A stretch of 64,000 nucleotides of DNA, from positions 184,059,470 to 184,123,469 of the forward strand of contig NC_073303.1 of assembly GCF_027595985.1 (NCBI RefSeq), written 5' to 3'. Within the stretch, counting starts at the first letter, position 1, and each line of letters begins with the position of its first letter. Source of the stretch: Sorex araneus (lineage: Eukaryota > Chordata > Mammalia > Eulipotyphla > Soricidae). The notes under the pieces were generated by a model. It was not told where the DNA came from and ran no database searches. It saw only the letters and a program-made list of their open reading frames with translations. Shown here in pieces: positions 25,080 through 36,027 of the stretch. Made by a program: the position numbers and the translations under genes.

Positions 25080-25341
25080 CACTGTATCACTGTATCACTG
25101 TCATCCCGTTGTTCATCGATTTACTTGAGCAGGTGCCAGTAACGTCTCCATTCATCCCAACCCTGAGATTTTAGCAGCCTCTCCTTACTCATTTTTCCCA
25201 GTGATTGGAGGCTCTTTTCAGGGTCAGGGGAAATGAGACCTCTTATTGTTACTGTTTTTAACATATCAAATACACCATAGGGAGCTTGCCAGGCTCTTCC
25301 ATGCAGGTTGGATACTCTCAGTACCTTGCTGGGCTCCAAGA

Positions 25342-25344
<3 letters not shown>
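25080..25344 (-). repeat. Long composite SINE, 3' part
   Basis: ACTGTATCACTGTATCACTG tail at the left, GTAACGTCTCCATTC, GAGATTTTAGCAGCCTCTC, AGGCTCTTTTCAGGGTC, then GGGAGCTTGCCAGGCTC. It breaks off at the TA array. Confidence 0.85.
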
Positions 25345-25379
<35 letters not shown>

Positions 25380-25481
25380 TATATATATACATATATACAT
25401 ATATATACACTTATCACATATATATGTGTGTATATACACATATGTATAAACACATATATAAACATATATGTATATATATGT
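25344..25481. repeat. (TA)n / (TATACA)n array
   Basis: Pure TA for about 30 bp, passing into variant TATATACA and TATGTA units. Confidence 0.95.
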
Positions 25482-25780
25482 CCCTTTATGATGATGTGTT
25501 GCACAGTCCAGGAATATGTTCACTCATGCATGAGACTCGGCCTGAGCATGTGGAAAGTGGCCTGTAATGTGGCGGTGGTGGTGTAGTGGAAGTCCGCTGC
25601 CAGGGCAGAGTCCCTTGGGACAGGGAGGGCTCTTATCCATCCCCCTCTGGGACATCCTGAGTAAAAACAGCCTGGCTCGGAGTCTGGTGGCATGGTTATG
25701 GGGGCCTCATTTTTTGCTCCCTTCCAGGAGAAGCAGCCGTGAGTTCTGGAGGGAGGGTGAAAACAAAAATTAAAAAAAAA
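25482..25780 (+). repeat. Unidentified poly(A)-tailed retroposon
   Basis: GC-richer than its surroundings and ending in AAAACAAAAATTAAAAAAAAA, so probably a retrocopy. The open frame at 25567-25773 is too short to assign, and I recognise no parent gene. Confidence 0.35.
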
Positions 25781-25791
25781 TAAGTAAATTG

Positions 25792-25970
25792 GGGAGGTCA
25801 GAGAGATAGTACAGCTTTAGGGGATTTGACTTGCATGTGAATGACCCTCGTTTGATCTCTGGAAACACTTATGGACCCCAAGTCAGCGAGGAGTGATTCC
25901 TAAGAACAGAACCAGGAGTAAGCCCTGAATACTACTGTGTGTGCCCCAGCCCCCACCAAACAAAACATAA
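25792..25970 (+). repeat. Short shrew SINE
   Basis: GGTCAGAGAGATAGTACAGC head, TGACTTGCATGTGAATGACC, GCGAGGAGTGATTCCTAAG, then an A-rich end. Confidence 0.75.
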
Positions 25971-28053
25971 TGCAGTAAAATAATTATAGAGGAGATAAAG
26001 AGTAAGTAGGATTTCTTTATGCAGGAAACATAAAGGGAGAGAAGGAAATGAGATCTAGACACGTTCAGGAGAGATTTCAAAGTTCTCTTAATGGGAGATA
26101 ATGGAGCATATACAACCCTAGCTGAGATGTGGTGGACCCACATTAGACATATGTACATCACTTCTTTTGGCTGAGTTGATTTTGTAGGTTTTTCCCAACT
26201 ACTAGTATGACACCAAGGGGAAGAGCTTGAGACTTTTGATGTAATCTTTCACAGTCACATCCCAGGCTTCGTTTCTGCTGGTGTTTCTATTTTCAGGGGC
26301 CCCAGCCTTCTCTAATCAATGGGTCTCCAACCTTCATGCCTTAGGGCTACTTTGAATTGAAGTCAAAGTGATTTCTTTAGTCTACATATTGGTTTTGTCA
26401 CTTCCTGAAAAAGAAACGTATTGCCAGGAGCCCCAGATTTACATACCTGAGCAAATTTTAAGTAGAAATCAAAACAAAATAGTATATATTTATACTGCAA
26501 GTATAATTGTGTAGTCAGCAATTTATCTTTGCTTAGAAAACAAGAGCAATAACAAAAGATAAGAAAATATACAAAATGTATAAAACCAACAAATTGAACA
26601 TAGGGTGACAAATATAAATATACACATTGCAAAATCCAGATAAATCTTGTTTATATTTGAAACTGCACACATTTTTCATAAGAGTAAGACGAAACTCAAT
26701 CATCTTAGAAATCCACAAAAAAAATATAATGATATTTTGAAAGACGCATTTTTCTATTAGACATTCTGATTCTGTCTCCAGTGGAAATGCATGAGGTTGT
26801 ATATGATTATTTGCTAAACTAGATCTGGAAAACCAAATCATTTGCTTCTTACACTGCTTGAGTTGTACAATATGGAAACAAAAAGAAAAAATATAAACCT
26901 CTTGATAGCTGAAATTCAACAAGAAAATGGAGATATTGATGCAGATAAAATAAAATCATGATGAAATATTTTATTTTCTTCAAAAATAAATAGATGTTGC
27001 TTCAAGTACAACAGAAAATGAGAACAAAAACAGCTAGAAAGTTCAAAGGGAATAAAAATATAAACTACCACAGTATTGCGAAGATTTAAAATGGTTACAG
27101 GTAAAAGTAAAACTATTAATAAATTCTAAGAAAGGCTTAATCTGGGGAATAGCAGATTTAATTGTGGCTTTATAGGGTTAATAAATTCCAGAGATATATT
27201 GTTATTGGATAAAGGAGACTGAGCAATTGAAAGTATATATTCCAGATATTATGCATAAATATGGATGTGAAGATTCCAGTATTCATCCCTTCAACATGTC
27301 TATAAAAGTCAGTTGGAAGAAGGAAATTCTACACTACAAGATAAACTATGTAATGATAATTATATAAACAATACAAATAATACCATATATTTTTAAAAAG
27401 TGAAATATACCATCAAAGATAAAAGTTATTGAATAACAGGCAGAAACAATTTGAAGGATTTATATTCTGAAATGATCTTAGAATATTCATGTTTCACTAC
27501 TTAAAGTAATACTTGACCCAGTAAATAGTACATTTTATAGTTTTAATATCCAAGAACATAGCAGTCTACCACTATGGAGTTATTAATTTTTCTAGGCATT
27601 ATATACAAATTGTTAAGTCACAATCATTTTAATTGAGAAAAATGAATTCATAAGACTATATGTGTCTTATGGATACATTTTCACAACTCTTCAAAATATA
27701 TTTACTACACGACAACCACAGTCAAAGTATTGGCATCACTGCACTACAGTCTACTAGCCTTGTCCCTCTTCATCGACCCAATCCCTTGATAGCCTTTTGC
27801 TTTAAACTAATCTCTGACTTTGAGAATGAATCTTTTGCCACTAAATATAAAATATATACTATTGAGATGATAATAGTATATATTTGATGTTTTAAACTTC
27901 AAAAAGTACATTAATATACATCAAATTCAGACAAGACATTAGTTTAGATTTTGCTTTGAATTATACTATTGGTTTTGAATGTACTTATAGAAAAATATAT
28001 TTACCTTTTTTAGATTGTTTTTATATACCTGAATAATTATAATTTCTTTTTCT
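25971..28053. other. Unique AT-rich intergenic DNA
   Basis: Nothing beyond chance open frames. Confidence 0.45.
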
Positions 28054-28225
28054 TTTTGTTTTGGGGTTATACCTAGTGGTGCTCAAAGCTTACTCCTAGA
28101 TCTGCACTCAGTGATCACTCATGGCATGATTTGGGGAACCATAAGAATTCCAGGGATTAGACCCAGATCAGCCAAACGCAAGATAATTGGTTTGCCAGGG
28201 GTACTATTTCTGTGGACTGATAATT
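28054..28225 (-). repeat. Short shrew SINE, diverged
   Basis: GTTTTGGGGTTATACCTAGT, GCACTCAGTGATCACTCATG, then a degraded head ending TACTATTTCTGTG. Confidence 0.65.
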
Positions 28226-28493
28226 GTAATTACTGATGGACTTTGTTTTTTCCAGAAAATCACTTTTCATTTTCATTCAGCCCAAATAAATGTAATTAGT
28301 TTAGTTTATTGAAATACAATTCCTTGGATAATACATACTTTATTTTTATCTTATGATATATTTATTTTTTCATTATTATTAAGGAATATTTTTATTTCAC
28401 AGATTTATTTGAGGAGATAATTTACTTTATATTGTAGATAAACCTCCCTGTGTTCTTTTGTTCTCTGTTATTTCTCATAAACTAAATTGAAAT

Positions 28494-28668
28494 TTGAGAC
28501 TGGAGCAATAGCATAGTAGGTAGGGCATTTGCCTTGCACGTGGCCAACCCGGGTTCTATTCCCAGCATCCCATATGGTTCCCTGAGCACCATCAGGAGTA
28601 ATTCCTAGGTGCAGAGCCAGGAATAACCCCTGTGAATCGCCAAGTGTGGCCAAAAAAGAAAAAGAAAA
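28494..28668 (+). repeat. Short shrew SINE
   Basis: GAGACTGGAGCAATAGCATAG head, GCCTTGCACGTGGCCAACCC, CCCATATGGTTCCCTGAGC, ending in A-rich sequence. The segment ACTAAATTGAAATT occurs on both sides (28481-28494 and 28669-28682), a probable target-site duplication. Confidence 0.88.
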
Positions 28669-29464
28669 ACTAAATTGAAATTCATTGTTTTTAATTTAAA
28701 GATTGTTGCATTGAGTAATTTGACAATATAGAGAGTAGTTCTCTTTATATTTTTCCTTGTACTGATTTGGTTGTTTACGTATATGTATAAATATATGTAC
28801 ATATGTAATATACCTCACATATACATATAAAATTTCACACATTTGGGTGAAATTGAATTTGTTTTCCAAATAATGATTTTTCCCCCCAATTTTTCTTTCC
28901 ATTTCTTGACTCCAAGTTGAAACAATTGCTAAACTGTTTGGCAGGGCTTCAGAATTTGTTGAAACTGTCATTTTTCCCAAAATTTTTACTGTTCTTTGGA
29001 TAATACAAATTTTATAGACTTATATTTTGTTTAATGCCACCTTCTATGTTGTTATGCTCATCCAGAGATAATTTATTTCAGGTAATATATTTTTATATTC
29101 ATATGTCCTTTTTTGATATTATATATTGCCCTGGTAGAATATATTCTCATTCAAATGTACTGTGATGGCTCTTATATATAGTTGTTACCTACAACTCTAT
29201 TTGCTAATTATAAAATCACGGTCATTTCTTGCATTTGCTCACGAGATCATAATATATTTTCATATGCTTCAATTTCCTGTATTCTTGTGACGAATGTTCC
29301 ATTTGTTTCTATTTTAGCAAGAACTTGCAATGGTTCCATTCACATTTCAAACTCGATTTGGCCATTTTAATGTATTTGGTTGATTTCCAGACTTTGATTA
29401 CTGTAGACTGTTTCAGTGAATATAGATGGACATATGTTCTTTTAAATCAGTGTTTCTGTATTTG
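28669..29464. other. Unique AT-rich intergenic DNA
   Basis: No gene or clear repeat. Confidence 0.4.
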
Positions 29465-29580
29465 GGGACAGATGCCAGGAGTGGAATGCTGCTCAGCTAT
29501 GAGAAAAGATAAAATCTTGCAGAGAGCTGCGACTTGTAAGGTGTCATGCTAATAGAAATGATTCAGGAAAAAAATAATAA
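29465..29580 (+). mobile_element. Short L1 3' fragment
   Basis: GGAATGCTGCTCAGCTATGA, GAAAAGATAAAATCTTGCAG and GGTGTCATGCTAATAGAAAT follow the L1 terminal ORF2 order. Confidence 0.55.
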
Positions 29581-30297
29581 AGGTACGTTGAAAATAAGAC
29601 TGGAATCTCCGAGGTAAAGTGAGGCGACCCTGAGGAACGCGTTTGGAGGTGGACATAAAGCATGGACCACTGCAGACATACTCTTCTATTACCAGGAACC
29701 TTGTTGGACTGCAAAACTCTTTTTTGGTGATCTAAATTCTCTATTTCCTCAGGAGAAGCATGGAGAATTGGTGCTCTTTGTACAATTGATGTTGTCTCAG
29801 CCTCTTCCTCTGCAAACGCAGCCCCGAGTGGGGACAATGGTGAGAGATGAGGCATGACTGGACTGCTCAATCTACTGCTAACAGCCAGACTGCACCGAGC
29901 TGGCAGGCCTAGGATAGTTTTTTTTATGCCTTACTGCTAGTGTCTCCCCAAAGCTCCCTCTTCTGAGGTGGTGCCCTGTTGCTTAGTAATAGGAAGTGTA
30001 ATTAGCTGGACTTCTCATTAACTATCCAAATCCGGCCTGATTTTGTTCGGCTCAGGGTGGATACCACTACATATTCACTGGCATCACTTTGTGGAGCTGG
30101 GCATGCTATCAAGGAAGAGGAGAGTCTGGTGTCCTGAATGTTGTGTGAAGGCCAGAGAAAAAGGACCAGCTGTAGTGATCCTTACTGTACTCCACGCCTA
30201 CTTGTTTCTGAGAGGTTGTGAATCTCAGACCACATGGTTTCAGCAGGCACTCTGGGGGGTCACAGACAGTGAACCAGTCATGACAGGAAAAACAAAG
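29581..30297. other. Unassigned sequence with one open minus-strand stretch
   Basis: The minus strand at 29590-29870 stays open for about 95 codons with an acidic run (AEEEAE). I know no matching protein. The segment is GC-richer than its surroundings, so a retrocopy or old ERV piece is possible. Confidence 0.3.
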
Positions 30298-30298
30298 G

Positions 30299-30542
30299 GC
30301 TGTCACTGTCACTGTCATCCCGTTGCTTATCGATTTGTTCGAGCGATCACCAGCAGCATCTCTCGATTGTGAGACTTATTTGTTACTGTTTTTGGCATAT
30401 TGAATAAACCACGGGTAGCTTGCCAGGCTCTGCTGTGTGGGTGGGATGCTCTCGGTAGCTTGCCAGGCTCTCGGAGAGGGGCGGAGGAATCAAACACTGG
30501 TCAGCCTCGAAGGCCCTACCGCTGTGTTAACACTCCAGCCCT
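30299..30542 (-). repeat. Shrew SINE, long-body type
   Basis: GCTGTCACTGTCACTGTCAT tail, TTACTGTTTTTGGCATATTG, two GGTAGCTTGCCAGGCTCT motifs, AGGCCCTACCGCTGTGTTAAC head. Confidence 0.9.
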
Positions 30543-30609
30543 TCAGCGGAAACAAAGGCTTGCAATTGTCTTTTAGAAAGTAGGTAGGTGATCATCCTCT
30601 TGCCCACAA

Positions 30610-30990
30610 TGTGTAGACATATTGCAACCAAATATTTTCTTTTTAATTGGATCATTGTGAAATACAGTTACAAATCTTTCACGTTTGAGTTTTAGTCATA
30701 CAATGACTGAACACCCATCCCTCCACCAGCGCACACTTTCCTCCACAAATGACCCCAGTATTCACCCTCCCCCACAACTAAAATCTTCTCCTGCCTCTAT
30801 GGCAGACAATTTCCCCCATACTCTCTTTTTCCTTTGGGACATTATGGTTTGCTCAAATTTTCCCACCACCATTCAAGGCTGCTGCCAGAGACAGATGCTA
30901 GATAATTTATATTTTATTATTTATTATGAATATCATGAGAGGTCATGCAGCCACAAAAGTGGGCATACGCTTCTGGAATTCTAAAGTTGT
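30610..30990 (-). repeat. LINE-type 3' end, inverted
   Basis: The minus strand reads GGGGGAGGGTGAATACTGG, GGTGGAGGGATGGGTG and a final ATTAAAAAGAAAA, matching the family at 1-330 and 10810-10990 in the opposite orientation. Confidence 0.6.
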
Positions 30991-31586
30991 AAGTGGTTGG
31001 GGTCCAGAGACTTCTCTGCAAGGAACTAATCCATTCTGAGACTCATTCAGGATTCCCTGGATCAAGGCCGTTGATTCACTGATATGGATCAGAGGCAGAT
31101 CATGGATGTGACAGCCAGGACAACAAGTGGACAGGGAAACTGGGAGGAATGGCCTGTCTCTGCTGCCACCATGAAACCTGGGGTCTTGGTCCTGGAACCC
31201 GCATTCTTGGGTTTGGCTTCTGGAAGCTGGTGACCGCTGGGGTTTCATCTGGCGCGGGCAGAGACAGCACACCTGTGTCCATGTAATCTTGAGAAGCTCT
31301 CTTCAATTTTGCTTAAAGACCTCTCACATCTGGAAAAATGCTTGGAACTAGAAATGTAAATGTCAAGGAGTGAAGTGTGATCGATTTGCCTGTCACCAGA
31401 GACCACTGAAAACAGAGTAAAAGATGGTCTCAGATAGGAGAAAGAAATATTTAGTGTATTTCTCAGCTCAGAGAGAAATGTCTGTGCTTGCCTAGAAATG
31501 GGACCTCTTCCAAATCTTTCCTCCTGAAATTCAAGTCTAAGTCAGAAAAGGAAAAGAATAAAGAAAGTTGTATCATTTTTATCATG
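30991..31586. other. Unassigned intergenic sequence
   Basis: Contains a moderately GC-rich stretch (31000-31280) with no identifiable protein or repeat. Confidence 0.3.
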
Positions 31587-31830
31587 GACTGGAGCGAGAG
31601 CAAAGCAGGTTGGGCTTTTGCTTTGAGTGCAGCCAACCTGGGTTTGATTCCTCCATTCCTCTCAGAGAGCCTGGTAAGCTACCGAGAGTTTCCTGCCCGC
31701 ATGGCTAAGTTTGGCAAGCTAACTGTGGCATATTCGATATCCCAAAAACACTAACAAGTCTCACAATGGAGACGTTACTGGTGCTCACTTGAGCAAATCT
31801 ATGAACAACATGACTGCAGTGCTACAGTGC
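31587..31830 (+). repeat. Shrew SINE, long-body type
   Basis: GACTGGAGCGAGAGCAAAGC head, GAGAGCCTGGTAAGCTACCG, GGCATATTCGATATCCCAAA, GACGTTACTGGTGCTCAC and a TGCAGTGCTACAGTGC tail. Confidence 0.9.
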
Positions 31831-32277
31831 TCAATCTTTTTCACTGAATTCTTTTTTAGCTGAATTGAGTTGAGTCTTCAGAGATGAGATAGGTATTTGG
31901 ACAGATCTGAAAAGATTTGATAACTTCTTAGTTCAGAAAATCCCTTTCTGTTATCCCCTTCTCATTGTCTAGCTATTGTGTTTCAAACTCTATCTTCTGA
32001 ATCTGGAAGAGTGCAGAATTTCTGAGACTCTTGGCCTTTCTGCACAGAACAATTACTTTCTCTCAGGATGATAGTTTAAAAAGCAGGACAGTTTCTGTTA
32101 GCTCTTTCTTCCAGTATTGACTGTCTCTCAAATCATACTTGTAGTTGTTTATGTTCCAAGATCTTCAGACTTATTTTTGATAATCATCTAGCTGCCTAAG
32201 GAAGACCTTTTATAGTAGAACTATCAAAAGTGTCAAAGTAAACAATTACAAGGAATTTAATTTCTTTTCATTCTTTC
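31831..32277. other. Unique AT-rich intergenic DNA
   Basis: Nothing supportable seen. Confidence 0.4.
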
Positions 32278-32490
32278 TTTGTTTTTTTGGCAGGAGGGAT
32301 ATGCCCTATACACCCAGTCATGCTTAGGGATTAGTCCTACCTCTTAGCTCTGCACTCAGGATTACTCCTGGAGATAGTGACAACCATATGGGATGTCAGG
32401 GCAACCATATGAAATGCCAGGGATCAAACTTGGGTTGGACCTGTCCAAGGCACATACTATTGTTGTTTGTACTATTGTTCTGTCCCTAGG
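32278..32490 (-). repeat. Short shrew SINE with internal duplication
   Basis: The ACCATATGGGATGTCAGGGC block is repeated as ACCATATGAAATGCCAGGG about 20 bp later. The rest is the usual inverted SINE order. Confidence 0.65.
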
Positions 32491-32494
32491 GGTT

Positions 32495-33035
32495 TCAGCT
32501 TTCTTGGCACTCCAGTGGATTCCCTTAGGACACCTGAAGCCCCCAGCATGCTGGGGAGGTGGGAGACATTTGGAGAGGAACTCAGGTATGCTGGACCCAT
32601 GGTTGAGATCTCCAAGTCTGCTCAGATTGGGGCTGGGCTTCCTCCACCCAGATCCCCCATTTTTCAGAAGCTTGGCAGTCACACCCACAAACTGCCCCCT
32701 CCAGTGCCAAGTAATCTCATCAACAGCCAAGATCCAGAGACTATAAAACAAAGCTCCTGGAAGAAAGAGATGCAGCTTTTCCTGGAGCCTCCATCCCTCT
32801 TGGAGATCCCAGCTATCTACCGAGTGTATCCCACCTCCATGGCAGAGACTGCCAAGCTACCTGTGGTGTATTTGATATGCCAAAAATAGTAATAATAAGG
32901 GGCCTCACTTTGTGTTCCTGAAGCAAGCAGATGCCATTGGGCTACACTAGTATGTGACAGAGAGGGATGGAGGGATTACTGGCACCAGCTCAAGCAAATT
33001 GATGAACAATGGGATGGCAGTGCTACAGTGTTCTT
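32495..33035 (+). repeat. Long composite SINE
   Basis: GTTGAGATCTCCAAGTCTGC, AACTGCCCCCTCCAGTGCC, CCAGAGACTATAAAACAAAG, a TTGATATGCCAAAAATAGT segment and a GGCAGTGCTACAGTG end. It lies directly beside the preceding inverted SINE. Confidence 0.8.
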
Positions 33036-33275
33036 ATTCTATGTATTTATGTATGCATACATATGCATACACACTCACACTGTATATGCATATATATAAC
33101 ATATATATAGTTCACTAGCAACAAAATACTTAACAATTGATAGAAACTCAATAAGATTTACACATATTTACTTTAAAACAGGAGTTTTCATGTAATACTG
33201 CTCGTTCAATAAAAAGAAATCTTATAAAGGAATGAATATGATAACTTCTCAGAACCAATATCGCCAACCAAAAGG

Positions 33276-33283
33276 AGATAGAG

Positions 33284-33361
<78 letters not shown>
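33276..33361. repeat. (GATA)n then (GA)n microsatellite
   Basis: About six GATA units followed by about 58 bp of pure GA. Confidence 0.95.
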
Positions 33362-33365
<4 letters not shown>

Positions 33366-33555
33366 TTGCTTATGGAGTCAGGCCAGGAAGGAGGCTGGTG
33401 ACAAGAGGAGAACGGGGGATATTGGTGGTGGGAAATACACACTTGCGCAGGTGTGAGTGGTGAAACATTGTATGACTGAAACCCCACAATGAATAGCTTT
33501 GTAATTGTATATCTCATGGTGAATCAATACTAAATATATAAATAAATAAATAAAT
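33362..33555 (+). repeat. LINE-type 3' end
   Basis: ATATTGGTGGTGGGAAATAC, TGAAACATTGTATGACTGAA, TCATGGTGAATCAATACTAA and (AAAT)n at the end. As at 1-330, a GA run sits just upstream, so the GA array is probably part of the element. Confidence 0.6.
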
Positions 33556-33584
33556 AGGAAAAAAGGAAAGAAAAACCTGTGACC

Positions 33585-33755
33585 TGCGAGGGCAGGACAA
33601 ATAGTACAATGAGTAAGGGACTGGCCTTTTATATGGCCAACCCTAGTAGCTCACTTTCACCACTGTGTATTGTTTTTCCCCACACACCTTCAGAAATCAT
33701 CCCTTGCACAGAGCATGTAGAATCACCAGTACTCCCATCCAAACAAAAATGAATA
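33585..33755 (+). repeat. Short SINE, strongly diverged
   Basis: GGACAAATAGTACAATGAGT head and GCCAACCCTAGTAGCTCAC are recognisable; the remainder is degraded. Confidence 0.55.
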
Positions 33756-34177
33756 ATCACATGAACCAATAGAAGTACTTAACTAAAATGTGGAACTTTA
33801 CCAAAGGTGTTTGCAAATTTATTACAACAGTAACTCAACATCATAATGATGTCAGTTTACCAATATAGTGCATACCTATCAACACATTGTATCCAATTTT
33901 AGTATATACATTAAATTTCTTAATTATGACTTTAGATAGACCCATTTGGATGTTAGCTTACTGAAACACATTTTCTTAAACATTTCATTTTTCCAATTTA
34001 TTAATATATAAGAGTAATATAATATTAGTTTACTTTAGAAATTGTTTAGAGGTACAATTACTGGCTAACTTTCCTAAAGATTAATTAACAACAGTTCCAA
34101 TAAGACTAAAATTGATCGGTATATCAAGTTGACAAAAATTCAAATATTTAACAATATGCTTATTTAAAAAATAGCTC
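33756..34177. other. Unique AT-rich intergenic DNA
   Basis: Nothing supportable seen. Confidence 0.4.
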
Positions 34178-34433
34178 AACTGGGCTGGAGTGATAGCACA
34201 GTGGGTAGTGCATTTGCCTTGCATGCGGCTAACCTGGGTTCAACTCCTCCGTCTTTCTCAGCCTGGCAAGCTACTGAGAGTATCCCGCCTGCACAGCAGA
34301 GCCTAGCAAGCTACCCATGGTGTATTCGATATGCCAAAAACAGTAACAACAAGTCTCACAATGGAGACGTTACTGGTGTCCATTTAAGCAAATCGATCAA
34401 GAACGGGATGACTGTGCTACAATGCAATGCTAG
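34178..34433 (+). repeat. Shrew SINE, long-body type, near consensus
   Basis: GGGCTGGAGTGATAGCACAG, TTGCCTTGCATGCGGCTAAC, CAGCCTGGCAAGCTACTGAG then GAGCCTAGCAAGCTACCCATG, GATATGCCAAAAACAGTAAC, GAGACGTTACTGGTGTCC, GATGACTGTGCTACAATG. Confidence 0.92.
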
Positions 34434-35073
34434 GAAAACAAGCACTGTAACATATTAAGAGTATGGTGCAGATTTAGTACAACCACTATGATTGAAAATA
34501 TCAACATTAATTGAAATATCAATAAAATTTACTATTAATGTTCACTAATGGAAATAGAACTCCATGTCTGAAAACACCTTGAAAGATATAATATTATGCA
34601 AATGCCACTAGAATAGCATTTGTATAAGATCATTTATTTTATTGATAAAATAAGTCTTAAATTGCTATATGACAGTTGTTATTTTCATACAAATTAATTC
34701 ACATTTATACAATAGAATGCTGTGCAGATGTCAAATATAATGGGAAAGTTATTTTAGTTCTGATGAATAAAGGTTATAAAAATGTTTTATTGAATAAAAG
34801 TAAGAAAAACACTAAGTAGAGTATTTGCAAGAATGTGCCCTATTGTGAAAAGAATGAATCTATGAATCTATGCTAATGTTTTATTTTTTATTCTTTAAAA
34901 GAAGTCTTTGGGTAAAAAGGCACAATAGAATGTCTGTTAGTGCTATAAGGGGCAGTTATTGATGTCAGAAAAATAGGCTAAAGTGACAAAGTTTACACAC
35001 AACCAAAATGACTTCTGTTCTGTTTTAAATTTTAGTTATTCAATTACTTGAATGTGTTAATAGCAATAAAAAA
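34434..35073. other. Unique AT-rich intergenic DNA
   Basis: Preinsertion flank of the provirus that follows. Confidence 0.45.
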
Positions 35074-35079
35074 GATGAG

Positions 35080-35558
35080 TGTCGGGGTCCAGCCCCCCAA
35101 GAATGCAGCCGAGACAGGAGTTCTGAGGGACCAACAGCAAGCTTGTGGCTTGAAGGCTGAAGGCAAGTTTATTCTTTCAGCAGGGGGTTTATATACATAG
35201 CTAGTCACGTAGGCACTGTTATCTTAGCCCGAGAAGGTTAGTCACAAATTTACGTGGTATGCGGTTGTGCTTAGGAGGGGAAGGCACGAGAGATTACAGA
35301 GGTGGGTCTGTTTTGTCTCTTGTCTGTTCTCACAGCAGTCAGAAGAATTCCTCCTTCTAACACACTACAAGATGCCCCGTACGTCTGAAGAATTCCTCCT
35401 TCAGATATACGCTGGTGACATCTCCTCCAAGGACTCCTCCCGGATTCCATGGGTCAATGTACGCGGGAAGCTTTCCAGCTTCCCTGCCAGCTGGCACGTA
35501 GGCACAGGGGGTCACAGAAAGGACAGAAAGAAGCCCCACTTTCTGCAGTTCCCTCACA
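35080..35558 (-). repeat. 3' LTR of element A
   Basis: 479 bp, TG...CA. On the minus strand a TATATAA box (35189-35195) is followed by AATAAA (35168-35173). It differs from the 5' LTR by one base in a C run near 35093; I found no other difference when reading the two side by side. Confidence 0.93.
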
Positions 35559-35575
35559 TCTCCCCCTTTTTTATT
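35559..35575 (-). other. Polypurine tract of element A
   Basis: The minus strand reads AATAAAAAAGGGGGAGA directly before the TGTGAGGG start of the 3' LTR. Confidence 0.85.
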
Positions 35576-36020
35576 TATTAGTGGCCAGATCTCTTAGTTC
35601 CAATTGTAAGCGTTTAGAGGACACAAAAAGGGTCCTTAACCTTCTCAGGATAAGAGTTAATGCCAGACAGAGTACAAAACAAAATATTAATAAAACAAGA
35701 ATTCCAAGCCCAGACCCCAGCAAAGAATAAATCCAATGGTTAATATTCAGAAATTGGCTTCTAAGTGATTGAACAATAGTTTTAGCATTTTTTAACAGGT
35801 CGGTATTGAGGTGAGGGGCATTATCAGTTTTTGAATGCTTTGGATAGCCCATAACAGAAAAACATTGAAATAAAAATTTTTGTACTTGTGTTACATTTTC
35901 CCCAGGCAGGGGTGCTGCCCAGACATAGCCTGAAAAGGTGTCAACTGAAACATGAACATATTTTAAACGGCCAAAGGAAGGCTCATGTGTGACATCCATT
36001 ACATCCTGTAATTTTTCCAT
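35571..36020 (-). pseudogene. Integrase-Env transmembrane chimeric reading frame
   Basis: This 149-codon frame joins two retroviral pieces. Residues 1-75 resemble the integrase catalytic core: an Asp in a DVTH context, a VSVDTFSGYVWA segment, and a second Asp in KTDNAP, the usual spacing of the first two metal-binding acids. The third catalytic Glu region is absent. Residues from about 90 to the stop look like the end of Env TM, with a hydrophobic anchor of about 25 residues (GLGILVLLIFCFVLCLALTL) followed by a basic cytoplasmic tail ending next to the purine tract. The junction (about residue 76-90) is a deletion fusion within the provirus. The frame is open, but neither activity can be intact. 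Whether it is translated is unknown. Confidence 0.75.
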
Positions 36021-36027
36021 TTCAAAA

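Noticed and set aside
25121..25586. Several open frames rich in Ile/Tyr
   Set aside because: Translation of the TA/CA microsatellite only.
33206..33517. Ser/Leu-repeat frame
   Set aside because: Translation of the (GA)n array.
35267..35581. 104-codon plus-strand frame, repeated at 38997-39293
   Set aside because: Lies antisense within both LTR copies of element A; its duplication reflects the LTRs, not a gene pair.
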